NCBI RefSeq assembly: GCF_017815535.1
Contig: NZ_CP072596.1
Span: forward strand, 1,984,001-2,048,000
Length of the DNA stretch: 64,000 bases
Direction: 5' to 3'
Source: Tessaracoccus sp. MC1865
GTDB lineage: Bacteria > Actinomycetota > Actinomycetes > Propionibacteriales > Propionibacteriaceae
A program made the translations under genes and the position numbers. Numbering within the stretch: position 1 is the stretch's first letter; the number at the start of each line of letters is the position of its first letter. The notes under the pieces are model-generated. The model was not told the DNA's origin. It ran no database searches and saw only the letters and a program-made list of their open reading frames with translations. Below are positions 25,753 through 35,218 of this stretch, in pieces.

Positions 25753-26976
25753 GTGCGTCGAGGCACCCGGCTGACCGGACGCGGCATCACGCTGCTGCTG
25801 AGCGGGGCGCTGGTCATCGGCGGCGCCGCCTACATCGGTGAGGTCGACGTGTTGTGGGTCGGCCTGGTGATGGCTGCGCTGCCGCTGCTGGCGCTGGGCT
25901 ACCTCGTCCTCGCGCGTCCCCTCGTGACCCATGAACGCTCCCTGACCCCACCCACCATCCCCGTCGGCACGTCCACCAGGGTGGTGCTCCACGTGCTGAA
26001 CCAGTCACCGGCCCAGGCGTCGGCGCTGCGGTTCCACGATGCCGCAGACGATTCGCTGGGCGGCGGCGCGTCGTTCGTCATCGCGCGCGGCTTCGGCGAA
26101 TGGAGCCAGGCGGTGGGCTACACCGTCGAGGCGCTGCGCCGCGGCCGGTTCAGCGTCGGCCCCCTGTGGGCCCAGGCCGGCGACCCGCTCGGCCTGGCGC
26201 TGCGCGGCTTCGTCGCTCAGGGACGCGATTCCGTGCTCCGCGTGACGCCGCGCATCTGGCGGCTCGACGACCTGGCCGGGGGCGCCGGGCTCGGGAGCGC
26301 CGGCGACGCCACCCCCCAACGGATCGGCTCGGCAGGCGCCGACGACGTCCTCGTGCGCGAACACCGGCACGGCGACGACATGCGCCGGGTGCACTGGAAG
26401 ATGACGGCCAAGAAGGACGACCTCATGGTGCGGCTCGAGGAGCACCCGTGGGACCCGTCAAGCACCCTGATCGTCGACACGCGCCGCAGCGCGCACCTGG
26501 GCGACGGCGCGGACGGCTCCCTCGAGTGGGCCGTCTCCGCCGTCACCTCCGTGGCCGCCCTCCTGAGCGAGGGCCGCCACAAGCTGGCCATCATCGCCCC
26601 CTCCGGCCGCGTCTTCGAGACGGGGCACAGCGTGGGCGAGGCCTCGCGCCAGTTGATGATCGAGGCGATGACGGACCTTCCCACCTCGGAGGAGACGTGG
26701 CTCGGCTCCGCCGTCGACGACCCTGAGCTGCTGACCTCGGTGGCCTCGCTCGTGGCCGTGACCGGCCTCCTGTCGAACGCGGACGCGGCCGCCCTCGCCG
26801 CCGCTGGCGGACGGGCGCGCAGCCTGATCGCCCTGGCGCCGGACGCCTCGGCCTGGGACGCCGAGCACGACGAGCACCGCGAGGCGATCAGGTTTCTGCT
26901 CGGCCGGGGTTGGCGCGTCGAGACGTTCCGCCCGGGTGAGCCGGTTCCACAGGTGTGGCAGCGGGTGACGGCATGA
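25753..26976 (+). CDS. DUF58 membrane protein
   Basis: 407 residues with two N-terminal membrane segments (about 12-30 and 33-54) and a beta-rich middle, then the DUF58 core. The family signature lies at about 200-230: DVLVREHRHGDDMRRVHWK followed by MTAKKDDLMVRLEE. The part after it resembles a von Willebrand A fold with a LIVDTRRS strand. Such proteins are clients or partners of MoxR. Function unknown. GTG start 3 nt after moxR; stop overlaps the next ATG (ATGA), so the three genes form one operon. Confidence 0.92.
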   Translation: MRRGTRLTGRGITLLLSGALVIGGAAYIGEVDVLWVGLVMAALPLLALGYLVLARPLVTHERSLTPPTIPVGTSTRVVLHVLNQSPAQASALRFHDAADDSLGGGASFVIARGFGEWSQAVGYTVEALRRGRFSVGPLWAQAGDPLGLALRGFVAQGRDSVLRVTPRIWRLDDLAGGAGLGSAGDATPQRIGSAGADDVLVREHRHGDDMRRVHWKMTAKKDDLMVRLEEHPWDPSSTLIVDTRRSAHLGDGADGSLEWAVSAVTSVAALLSEGRHKLAIIAPSGRVFETGHSVGEASRQLMIEAMTDLPTSEETWLGSAVDDPELLTSVASLVAVTGLLSNADAAALAAAGGRARSLIALAPDASAWDAEHDEHREAIRFLLGRGWRVETFRPGEPVPQVWQRVTA

Positions 26977-29126
26977 GGTTCACCCACCACCCGTTCTCGC
27001 ACGTGATCGTGGCCGCTGCCGTGTGGTTGTCGATGCTGCCGCTGTCCACGCTGGTCTCCGACACCCAGCAGGTGTGGGCGCACGCCTGGTTCATCCTGGG
27101 TGCGGCCGGCACAGTCGGGCTCGTCATGGGGCTGCTGCGGGCGCCGCGGGCGCTGGTCCTCTTCATCCAGCTGCTCGTGATCCTCGGCGTGCTCGCCTGG
27201 CGCGGGTTGTCGCTGGCACCGCGGGGGGATCCCCTGGCCTCGCTTCGGGCGCTCACCGCAGACGGTGTCGAGGTGATCCGCACCGGCGTGCCGCCGCTGG
27301 AGCCGGAACCCGGGTTGGTGTGGCTCTGCCTCATCCTCGCGGCCCTGTTGGTGATCATCGTCGAACTGCTGGTCAACGGCCTCGAGCAGCCCGCCTGGAC
27401 GATCGCGCCCCTCGCGTTGACCTACGGCGTCGCGGCGCTCGTGCGCATCGACGACCTCGACTGGCTGCTGCTCGTGCCCGTCGTCGCCGGCTTCATCGCC
27501 ATCCTGTTGAGCTCCACGGGCGCGGGCGAAGCGGCGGGCACGGCCTCCCGTGCGAGCTCCCACCACCTGTCGCGGGTCTCCGTCGGGTTGGCGTTCGGCG
27601 CTGCCGCGCTGGTGGTGGCGATCCTGGTGTCGGCCATGGTGCCCCTGGGAGACAAGCGTCCCTGGACGGAGGGCGGCCAGGACGGCCCCATCCAGCTCAG
27701 CGACCCTACCGTGCGGCTCGACCAGGACCTGCGCCGCCCCACGGACAGCCCTGTGCTGACGTACCGCACGAGCACCGGTGGGCCGGTGTACATGCGCACC
27801 GTGGCGCTTCCCAACCTCAGTTCCTCCGGCGCCGGACTGGTGCCGATGTCGCTCAGCCGCTCGGGGCTGGACGGAGACCACGACTTCCCCGGCGAGCAGG
27901 TGACGGTCGACGTCCAGATGGACGCGGTGCCGTCCGAGTACCTGCCGGCCCCGTTCGCGGCGGCCTCCTACGAGGCGGAGGGAGCGTGGAGCCACGACCC
28001 GGACACGCTCGCGATCGTCGCCTCGGGCCCGAACCGCACGCAGCAGACGGTCAACCTCGGCTACCGCGTCGAGTCCACGCTGCCCTCCCCCACGCGCGAG
28101 GAGGTGTCGCAGGCGAACCCCGGCAGCCTGCCGAGCGCCGTCACGCGCGAGGTCCCCGCCGGGCTCAGCCCCGCCGTCACCACCCTGACCAGCGACGTGG
28201 TCGCCGGCGCGACCACCGCGGGCGAGAAGGCCCTGGCCATTCAGCGGTTCCTGCGCTCGGACGCCTTCCGCTACACGCTCGAGGCCCCCAACACCGCGGG
28301 GACGGACACGATCTCGAGCTTCCTGCTGGAGGCCCGCTCGGGTTACTGCATCCACTTCGCCGCCGCGATGATCACCATGGCCAGGATAGAAGGCATCGAC
28401 GCCCGGATGGCCGTCGGGTTCGTCCCCGGTGAGCAACAGGCGGACGGCAGCTACCTGGTGACCTCGCACGACGCCCACTCGTGGCCCGAGTTGTACTTCG
28501 AAGGCCTGGGCTGGGTGCCGTTCGAGCCCACCCCCGCCTACCAGGGCGATCCGGAGTACGTGGACCCCTCGGCGATGCAGCCGGCCACGAGCCCCTCGCC
28601 GTCGCCGACGCCCAGCGCGGCGCCCACCCCGCAGCCCACCACGGTGCCGCCCACCATGCAGCCGGTGCCGACGGCGCCGACCACTGTCGACGAGGGCCCG
28701 GGGCCGGTGGTCCGCGCGCTGCTGATCGCCCTGCTGGTGCTGCTGGCACTCGCTCTGCCCGCCCTGATCCGCCTGGGTCTGCGCGCCTCGCGTCTGCGGT
28801 CCGACGGCGACCCCGGTCAGGCGGCCGACGGTGCGTGGCGGGAGGTGCAGGCGATGTTCGCCGACTACGGCCTGCGCTGGCCCGAGGGCTCCCCCGGACC
28901 GGCCGGCCGCGAGGCGGCGGAACAGTTGTCACCCCGGGGCGCCGAGGCTCTGGCCGCCATCGCCGCGACGGTGGAACGCAGCCGGTACGCCCGCGACGGG
29001 GCGCCCGTCACCGACCTTCCCGCGGAGGTGGGCACGCTGCGCAATGCCCTCGTCGGCCGGGCCACCCGGGGAGCGCACCTGCGTGCCGTGCTGCTGCCCG
29101 CGTCGCTGTGGCGGCTGGGCCGGTAG
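26973..29126 (+). CDS. TgpA-like membrane transglutaminase
   Basis: 717-residue protein with an N-terminal block of about six hydrophobic segments (about 10-230, DUF3488 type), an extracytoplasmic transglutaminase-like domain with Cys in SGYCIHFAAAMITMAR (about 456-471), His in TSHDAHSWPEL and Asp/Glu nearby, a Pro/Thr-rich spacer (about 535-570), one more membrane helix (about 582-602) and a C-terminal DUF4129-like domain (about 610-717). Homologues in bacteria are thought to be transglutaminases or proteases acting at the membrane surface. ATG 26973 overlaps the DUF58 stop by 4 nt. Confidence 0.92.
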   Translation: MRFTHHPFSHVIVAAAVWLSMLPLSTLVSDTQQVWAHAWFILGAAGTVGLVMGLLRAPRALVLFIQLLVILGVLAWRGLSLAPRGDPLASLRALTADGVEVIRTGVPPLEPEPGLVWLCLILAALLVIIVELLVNGLEQPAWTIAPLALTYGVAALVRIDDLDWLLLVPVVAGFIAILLSSTGAGEAAGTASRASSHHLSRVSVGLAFGAAALVVAILVSAMVPLGDKRPWTEGGQDGPIQLSDPTVRLDQDLRRPTDSPVLTYRTSTGGPVYMRTVALPNLSSSGAGLVPMSLSRSGLDGDHDFPGEQVTVDVQMDAVPSEYLPAPFAAASYEAEGAWSHDPDTLAIVASGPNRTQQTVNLGYRVESTLPSPTREEVSQANPGSLPSAVTREVPAGLSPAVTTLTSDVVAGATTAGEKALAIQRFLRSDAFRYTLEAPNTAGTDTISSFLLEARSGYCIHFAAAMITMARIEGIDARMAVGFVPGEQQADGSYLVTSHDAHSWPELYFEGLGWVPFEPTPAYQGDPEYVDPSAMQPATSPSPSPTPSAAPTPQPTTVPPTMQPVPTAPTTVDEGPGPVVRALLIALLVLLALALPALIRLGLRASRLRSDGDPGQAADGAWREVQAMFADYGLRWPEGSPGPAGREAAEQLSPRGAEALAAIAATVERSRYARDGAPVTDLPAEVGTLRNALVGRATRGAHLRAVLLPASLWRLGR

Positions 29127-29137
29127 CCAGATTGCTC

Positions 29138-29166
29138 TTGGGGTTGGGGATTCCCCGGCATAGAAT
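29138..29166 (+). promoter_or_regulatory. Promoter of the DUF3040 gene
   Basis: TTGGGG (29138-29143), 17-bp spacer, TAGAAT (29161-29166). The DUF3040 start is 30 nt further on, leaving room for its GGAGAAGG ribosome-binding site. Confidence 0.6.
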
Positions 29167-29195
29167 GGTCGCCACCGGTAGTAAGGGAGAAGGCC

Positions 29196-29588
29196 ATGGC
29201 GCTGTCTGAACAGGAACAGAGGCTGCTAGAACAGCTTGAGGCGTCGTTGAAGGCTGAGGACCCGAAGCTTGCCGACGCACTCAGCGGCACCACGCAGATC
29301 AAGTTGCACCGTCGTCGCGCCGCCATCGCAGGGCTCGTGTTCATCGTGGGCGTCGTGGTGCTTCTCGTGGGTGTGCAGGTCCATCCGGCCGTCAGTATCG
29401 GCGGCTTCCTGTTGATGCTCGGCGGCGCTCTCGTGGGAATCAGTTCCTGGCGTCGCGTGTCTGACGACGCGCAGCCCAGTCGGCCCCGTTCAGGCGGCCC
29501 CCGCACCTCCCCCGGTGCGGGATCCAGCCAGGACTTCATGGACAAGCTCGAGGAGCGCTGGCGTCGACGTCAACAGGGCGACCTCTGA
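29196..29588 (+). CDS. DUF3040 membrane protein
   Basis: 130 residues. An acidic amphipathic N-terminus (SEQEQRLLEQLEASLKAEDP, about 4-23) is followed by two membrane helices (about 43-62 and 67-87) and a basic, Ser/Pro-rich tail. This is DUF3040 (M. tuberculosis Rv2169c), usually found close to mraZ and the division cluster. Function unknown. GGAGAAGG lies just before the ATG and a recognisable promoter 30 nt upstream, so it is probably transcribed alone. Convergent with the next gene, with only 3 nt between stop codons. Confidence 0.9.
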   Translation: MALSEQEQRLLEQLEASLKAEDPKLADALSGTTQIKLHRRRAAIAGLVFIVGVVVLLVGVQVHPAVSIGGFLLMLGGALVGISSWRRVSDDAQPSRPRSGGPRTSPGAGSSQDFMDKLEERWRRRQQGDL

Positions 29589-29591
29589 GCC

Positions 29592-30173
29592 TCAGACCAG
29601 CTGCATCGTGGTGATGCAGGTGGGGTCTTCGATGCCGGTGGAGATCTCCTGCGTGGCGGACTTCCCGTCCTGGCCCACCGTGATGGTGGCCTGGATACCC
29701 GCGGGTAGCCAGAAACCGACGAACCCGTTGTCGTAGGTGGTGACCGTCTCATCGACGAGTTGCTCACCCTCTGCCGTGACGATGGAGACCTCGATCTCCT
29801 CACCGGCCAGCTCACCCTGGCACGAGGCCAGGTTGTGGTTGTAGCACTCGTGGGTCTGCGTCAGGTAGGGCGCCACGGAGAGATAAAAGCCCTCGTCGAC
29901 GGGCAGCGTGACCTCAGCGCCGGTGTCGTCACTCAGAACGAGCTCTCCCGGGCGGACGGAGCCGTAGGGGCCGGCCTCCCGGTCATCGTTGGTGGCGTCG
30001 AGGCTGGCGACGATCTCGCGTACCGACCTGCCGTCGAGGTTGTGCTGCGCAAGGAAGTCCGACTCGGCGGACGCCGACGTCGCGGTGGTGCCTACAGGTT
30101 CCGGGGCGCCGGAGCAGGCCGCGACGACGGGCAGCAGTGCGACTGTGGCCAGGGCGATCAGGGTCTTCTTCAC
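29592..30173 (-). CDS. cueP: CueP-like copper-binding lipoprotein
   Basis: 193 residues. Residues 1-20 form a lipoprotein signal (MKKTLIALATVALLPVVAAC, lipid Cys20), so it should be anchored outside the membrane. The family block is YLSVAPYLTQTHECYNHNL then ASCQGEL. Three cysteines outside the lipobox, 110, 118 and 186, are spaced 8 and 68, which I recall as the spacing of the copper-binding Cys96/Cys104/Cys172 of Salmonella CueP. CueP binds periplasmic copper and supplies SodCII there; here it is predicted to sequester copper at the cell surface. No copper ATPase or CueR-type regulator is adjacent. GTG start with GAGG 7 nt upstream. Confidence 0.85.
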   Translation of the reverse strand: MKKTLIALATVALLPVVAACSGAPEPVGTTATSASAESDFLAQHNLDGRSVREIVASLDATNDDREAGPYGSVRPGELVLSDDTGAEVTLPVDEGFYLSVAPYLTQTHECYNHNLASCQGELAGEEIEVSIVTAEGEQLVDETVTTYDNGFVGFWLPAGIQATITVGQDGKSATQEISTGIEDPTCITTMQLV

Positions 30174-30251
30174 TTAGGGTCCTCACGTCTGATGGTGTCG
30201 CCAACGCTATACCGGGGCGGGGTACCGGGACTGTCTGGGGTGCGTTAGTGG

Positions 30252-31472
30252 TCACGAGGCGTGGAGCGCGGGCCGACGGGTGAGTCTGGCCCGCTGCACC
30301 GCCTTCGGGCCGAAGCGCAGCACCGCCCTGTCCACCGCCTGTTCCGCTTCGCTCCACCCGTGCGCCGGCTCGTCGAGGGCGGGCTGCTCGTAGGTGGTGG
30401 CCTTCGGCACGAGTTTCTCCATCCGCACGCCCACCCGCCGGATACGGGCGCGCTGCAGGTTGAGTTTGCCGTAGAGCCGCATGGCCTCCGCGTAGACGTC
30501 GTTGGTGCGGTCTGTGAACGCCTTGAGCGTGCCGGTACGGGTGATGGTGGTGAAGTCTGCGAACCGGACCGACAACGTCACCGTGCGGCTCACCATCTCC
30601 TGCGCCCGCATGCGGGCGGCGGTACGCTCCGCCATCCGCAGGATCTCCGTGGCGACGATGGCGGCGTCGTCGGTGTCTCGGGCGAACGTCTCCTGCGAGC
30701 CGACGCTGTGCTCCGCCGGTTGACGGGCCAGCACCGAGCGCTCGTCGCGGCCCCAGGAGAGGTCGAACAGCATGGCACCGAGGTTGTCGCCCATGGCGCG
30801 CTGCAGTGTGGCCCGGGGCGTGTTCGCCAGGTCCCGTACGGTCTCCAGCCCCAGCTTGCGCAGTTTGCCGGCAGTGACCTCCCCCACTCCCCAGATGGCA
30901 TCGACGGGCAGCGGGTGCAGGAACGCGATCACGTCCTGGGCCTGAACCAGGCGCAAACCGTCCGGCTTTGCCTGCTTCGAGGCGAGTTTGGCAATGAACT
31001 TGTTGGGGCCGATGCCGACGGAGCACGCCACGCCCTGCTCGTCCATCACCTGCGCGCGCAACTGCTCCCCGACGGCGACCGGGTCCTCGCCAAGGCGGCG
31101 CATGGCGGTGGTGAGGTCCATGAACGCCTCATCGATGGAGGCCATTTCCACCTTGTCCGTGAACGTGTCGAAGATCTCCCCGATGCCGGTGGAGACCGCA
31201 CCGTAGTGGTCGTGGTCAGGGTGCACGACGGCCACCTGGGGGCAGAGCCGCCGGGCCCTGCTCGACGGCATGCCGGCGGTGATGCCGTAGCGGCGTGCCG
31301 GGTAGTTGGCCGACAACACCACGCCCCGGGTGGAGCCGCCGACGAACATGGGCACGTCGCGCAGCTCGGGGTGGCGCGCCATCTCGACCGAGGCGTAGAA
31401 CGCGTCCATGTCCACGTGCACGACGACCTGCGGGAGGCCGCCCGTGGAGGCTTGGCTGCGGGCGGTAGGCAT
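30252..31472 (-). CDS. dinB: Y-family DNA polymerase DinB (Pol IV)
   Basis: Translesion polymerase of 406 residues. Catalytic acids are intact: Asp in VVHVDMDAFYASVE (about 20-30) and the Asp-Glu pair in MASIDEAFMDL (about 112-122). The HhH thumb (WGVGEVTAGKLRKLGLETV) and little finger (SVRFADFTTITRTGTL) follow. The C-terminus ends in a basic tail without a recognisable clamp-binding QxxLF motif. Start ATG 31472 has GGAAGG about 8 nt upstream; it lies 5 nt after the dnaE2 stop. Because catalytic residues are present this is a true DinB, not the inactive ImuB usually found with dnaE2. Confidence 0.94.
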   Translation of the reverse strand: MPTARSQASTGGLPQVVVHVDMDAFYASVEMARHPELRDVPMFVGGSTRGVVLSANYPARRYGITAGMPSSRARRLCPQVAVVHPDHDHYGAVSTGIGEIFDTFTDKVEMASIDEAFMDLTTAMRRLGEDPVAVGEQLRAQVMDEQGVACSVGIGPNKFIAKLASKQAKPDGLRLVQAQDVIAFLHPLPVDAIWGVGEVTAGKLRKLGLETVRDLANTPRATLQRAMGDNLGAMLFDLSWGRDERSVLARQPAEHSVGSQETFARDTDDAAIVATEILRMAERTAARMRAQEMVSRTVTLSVRFADFTTITRTGTLKAFTDRTNDVYAEAMRLYGKLNLQRARIRRVGVRMEKLVPKATTYEQPALDEPAHGWSEAEQAVDRAVLRFGPKAVQRARLTRRPALHAS

Positions 31473-31477
31473 GGGGA

Positions 31478-34400
31478 TCACCTTCCTGAGCTTCCGGGGC
31501 TGGAGTGCCACAGTTTGCGCGGGGCATCCGCGGCACCGGTGCCCGCCGGTTTGATGTCTGAGTAGGGGGACTGCTTGAACCCGCTGGCATGCACCAGCAC
31601 CCGTCTCCGACCCATCCCGCCGGCACGGGTGTGGTTCTGCGGATCCGGCGGCGGTTCCTCGCCGTCGGCCGGGAGCGGGGGCTCTGGCGCGGCTTGGGGT
31701 TTCTCAGCAGGCTTCCACTCCCCCACCAACGAGTAGCCCTCGGGCACCTCGTCGAGGATGGCCGTCACAGCGGCGACTGCCTCAGCCTCTGTCGCCCCCT
31801 GGTCCAGCGCAGCACGCCAGGCCGCGTCCAGGGTGCTCAGGTCCCAGGCGCCGGTGGCTCGGATGGAGAGGCCGCGGGTGCCGGTGCGCCGGATGAGTCC
31901 CCGCACCAACAGGATCCACGACGCGAACACCGTGGCCGCGTACGGGCCTTGGACGTCCTCGAAGAAGGTGGTGTCCACCGGGCCGGTGGAGTCGTCGAGG
32001 GTGAGGAAGATCACCCGCCGGCCCGAGCGCACCGGAGGGGTCTGGGTGGCCACCTTCACCCCCGCGACGAGCACCTCGTCGCGGTTACGGCGCTGCAGCA
32101 GCGTGCGGGAGCTGGCCGCACCGATGGCGCGCAGCAACGGAAGGTAGCGCTCCATGATGTGGTGGCTGGCATCCAGCCCGAGGATCTCGAGTTCGGCCTT
32201 GAGCCGCTGCTCGTCGTCCATCTCCGCCAAGCCGGTGGGCACCACGTCCGCGGTGGGTTCGGCCTCCTCGTCGCCGAAGCTGAACGCGCCCTGCAGCGCC
32301 CCCACCCGGCTGTCGGCGCGGCGTTCGCGGTGGAGGTCTGCCAGCGCCAGCAGGAGGTCGCGCCGGGTCACCTGGGTGCGCCGCTGAACGGGGGCGCGCC
32401 GTCCGATGCCGTAGAGGCGGTCGAACGCGCCGGCCAGGATGAGCCGCTCCACGACGGGTTCCGAGACGTTCGCACGGGACCAGAAATCCGTGAGCGACGT
32501 GTAGGGCCGGGCGCCCACGATCTGGCGCATCTCCTCCTCCGAGATGCCCTTCACATCAGACAGCGACAGCCTGATTCCCCAGCCCTCCACGCGGGGCAGT
32601 CCGTCCCCGTCTGGACCGGGGTGCCCGTGGGCACTGAGCGACTGTGCTGAGGGATGCTCCATCGCCAGGTTCTCCGGGAGCCGCACCGTCTCATCGGTTC
32701 CGGCCACGTCGTCGAGCGGTTCCGCCCGGTAGTCCTGCACGCTGCGGTTGACGTCGAGGCCCAGCACGGCGATGTTCATCCGGCGTGCCTCCTCCAGCAG
32801 CAACCGCTTGGGGTACATCCCCGGGTCATGCGTGAGGATCCCTGCCAGGAAGTGCGCGGGATAGTGCCGCTTCAACCATGCCGACTGGTACGTGGGCAGC
32901 GCGAAGGCCGCCGCGTGCGCCTTGCAGAACCCGAACGAGGCGAACGCCTCGAGGATGGCCCAGATCTCCTCACACAGCGGCTCCGGGTAGCCGTTGGCCA
33001 GCGCCTTCGGCACGAACCATTCCTTGACCTTCACCTGGCCCTCACGATCTCCCAGCGCGCGGCGCACCTCGTCGCCCTGGGCCAGCGAACAGCCGGTGAC
33101 GATGGAGATGATCTGGATGATCTGTTCGTGGAAGACCACCACCCCGAAGGTCTGCTCGAGGGCGGGGATGAGGCTGGGGTGGAGGTACTCCGGTTCCGTC
33201 CAGCCCTGCCGGGCCTCGAGGAACGGGGTGACCATGTCCGACTTCACGGGGCCGGGCCGGAACAGGGAGATGTCGACGATGATGTCGTGGAACGTCTCCG
33301 GCCCGAACTTGCCCACCAGTTCCCGCTGGCCGGGCGATTCGATCTGGAAGCAGCCCAGCGTGGCGCGGTGGGCGATCATGTCGTACACCTCCCCGTCGTC
33401 GAACGGGGCGAGCGCGTCGATGTCCGGCGCCGGGCCGGCGGTGCGGCTGATCTCCGTGAGCGCGTGGGCCATGGCCGACTGCATGCGGATGCCGAGCACG
33501 TCGAGTTTGAGCAGGCCGAGGTCTTCGACGTCGTCCTTGTCGAACTGGCTCATGGGGTAGCCACCGAAGCTGCGCTCCAGCGGGGTGCGCTGGCCGAGCG
33601 AGGAGTCGCTGAGGATCACGCCGCAGGGGTGCAGCGCGATGTGCCGGGGCAACCCGTCGAGCGATTCGACCAGGGAGAACAGCATGTCGAGACGCTCCTC
33701 CCCCAGCCCCGCGGCCCGGAGTTCCGGGAGGTCGCGCAGCGCCGCGCGGGCGTCGCGGGCACGGATGTGCGGGAAGGCCTTCGCCATGGCGTCGATCTCC
33801 GCCGGTGGGAGGCTGAGCGCAGCGCCGACATCGCGCACGGCGTGGCGCACGCGGTAGGTCTCGATCATCGCCACGCACGCCACGCGCTGCTCGCCGAAGG
33901 TGGCCAGGATCTTGTCGTAGACCTCCGTGCGGCGCGCCGATTCGACGTCGAGGTCGATGTCGGGCAGCGCCACGCGCAGCGGCGACAGGAACCTCTCCAT
34001 GATGAGCCCGTACTTGATGGGGTCCACCCCGGAGACGCCCAGCGCGTAGTTGACGAGGCTCCCCGCTCCGGACCCGCGCGCGGCGCAGCGGATACCCAGG
34101 TCCCGGATGAGGCCCACCACGTCTGCCACTGTGAGGAAGTACGACTCGAACCCCAGCTTGCCGATGACGGTGAGTTCGTCGTCGAGGCGTTCCAGGGCCT
34201 GCCCGTCCAGCGTGCCGTAGCGCTCGGTGAGGCCGGCCTCGCAGCGGGCGCGCAACACGCCGGCCGCCTCCTCCGCGGTGGTGCCGAGGGTCTCGAACTC
34301 CGGCAACCGGATCTCGCCCAGGCCGATGTCGCCGATGGGGTCCAGCATGCACCGCTCCGCCAAGCCGCGGGTGGCTGCCAACAACGCCGACGCATCAGGG

Positions 34401-35218
34401 CGCCCGGCCAGCAGCGCGGCCTCCCCTGCGGCCAGCGTCATGGCGTCGGTGCCCTTGAGGTGGCCCTCCGCGTTGCGGCGGTCGATGTTGCGCACGTCCA
34501 GTGGGACGAGGCGGCGTGCGGAGTCGAGCACATCGACGGTGGCGGCCTGCTCCCGCCGGGCCATCCGCACCATGTTGGTCAGCACCACGGGGACTCCCAA
34601 GCCGTCCCCCAGCCTGATGAGGCCGGCGGCCTGGTGCGCCGAGGCGACTCCGCGGCCCCCGGTCTGGTGGTTGGTGGCGGCGAGGAACAGCCCATCCCCC
34701 AGCTCCGTGCGCCACTTCCGCACCTCGTCGGCGGCCTGGGCGGGCCGGCCGGCGACGAGCAGCTCACCCGGTTGCGAATCCGCGCCCAGGAGCACCACCA
34801 CGTCGTGGCCGGCGCAGTGTTGCGCGATGATCTCACGGGTCACCACCGGGTCTGCCCGTTCCCCGGCCTGCTGGGCCGCGGTGATGAGCTGACACAGCGT
34901 GCCCCACCCCGAGCGGGAGGTGGCCAGCACTACGGCGCGCGGGAGTCTCTCGTCGCGCAGTTGGCCACCCCGTACCGCAGTGGGCCGGCGGCGGGCCAGC
35001 CAGCCGTCGGGTCGCACCGCGAGATCAACGCCGACGATGGGCGCGATGCCCGCGGACAGGCACGCCTTGGCGAAGCGGACGGCCCCGTAGAGGCCACCGC
35101 GGTCTGTGATGGCGAGCGCGTCCATGCCGTGGGCGACGGCCTCCGCCACCAGCGCGCTGGGGTGGGAGGCGCCGTACTGGAAGGAGTAGCCGGAGGCCAC
35201 CCTGAGATGGGGGAACAT
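31478..35218 (-). CDS. dnaE2: Error-prone DNA polymerase DnaE2 (ImuC type)
   Basis: C-family polymerase for damage-induced replication, 1246 residues. Polymerase Asp residues are intact: LPDIDLDVES (two Asp) and LLKLDVLGIRMQS (third). A C-terminal OB fold contains VIFLTLDDSTGPVDTTFFED and the tail carries HASGFKQSPYSDI. The N-terminal PHP domain opens MFPHLRVASGYSFQYGASHP and later TDRGGLYGAVRFAKAC: the metal-ligand positions HxH and TDHD of standard PHP domains are H-L-R and T-D-R-G, so the nuclease site looks dead. ATG 35218 overlaps the upstream stop by one base (TGATG). With DUF6504 and dinB it forms a three-gene mutagenesis operon. Confidence 0.94.
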   Translation of the reverse strand: MFPHLRVASGYSFQYGASHPSALVAEAVAHGMDALAITDRGGLYGAVRFAKACLSAGIAPIVGVDLAVRPDGWLARRRPTAVRGGQLRDERLPRAVVLATSRSGWGTLCQLITAAQQAGERADPVVTREIIAQHCAGHDVVVLLGADSQPGELLVAGRPAQAADEVRKWRTELGDGLFLAATNHQTGGRGVASAHQAAGLIRLGDGLGVPVVLTNMVRMARREQAATVDVLDSARRLVPLDVRNIDRRNAEGHLKGTDAMTLAAGEAALLAGRPDASALLAATRGLAERCMLDPIGDIGLGEIRLPEFETLGTTAEEAAGVLRARCEAGLTERYGTLDGQALERLDDELTVIGKLGFESYFLTVADVVGLIRDLGIRCAARGSGAGSLVNYALGVSGVDPIKYGLIMERFLSPLRVALPDIDLDVESARRTEVYDKILATFGEQRVACVAMIETYRVRHAVRDVGAALSLPPAEIDAMAKAFPHIRARDARAALRDLPELRAAGLGEERLDMLFSLVESLDGLPRHIALHPCGVILSDSSLGQRTPLERSFGGYPMSQFDKDDVEDLGLLKLDVLGIRMQSAMAHALTEISRTAGPAPDIDALAPFDDGEVYDMIAHRATLGCFQIESPGQRELVGKFGPETFHDIIVDISLFRPGPVKSDMVTPFLEARQGWTEPEYLHPSLIPALEQTFGVVVFHEQIIQIISIVTGCSLAQGDEVRRALGDREGQVKVKEWFVPKALANGYPEPLCEEIWAILEAFASFGFCKAHAAAFALPTYQSAWLKRHYPAHFLAGILTHDPGMYPKRLLLEEARRMNIAVLGLDVNRSVQDYRAEPLDDVAGTDETVRLPENLAMEHPSAQSLSAHGHPGPDGDGLPRVEGWGIRLSLSDVKGISEEEMRQIVGARPYTSLTDFWSRANVSEPVVERLILAGAFDRLYGIGRRAPVQRRTQVTRRDLLLALADLHRERRADSRVGALQGAFSFGDEEAEPTADVVPTGLAEMDDEQRLKAELEILGLDASHHIMERYLPLLRAIGAASSRTLLQRRNRDEVLVAGVKVATQTPPVRSGRRVIFLTLDDSTGPVDTTFFEDVQGPYAATVFASWILLVRGLIRRTGTRGLSIRATGAWDLSTLDAAWRAALDQGATEAEAVAAVTAILDEVPEGYSLVGEWKPAEKPQAAPEPPLPADGEEPPPDPQNHTRAGGMGRRRVLVHASGFKQSPYSDIKPAGTGAADAPRKLWHSSPGSSGR

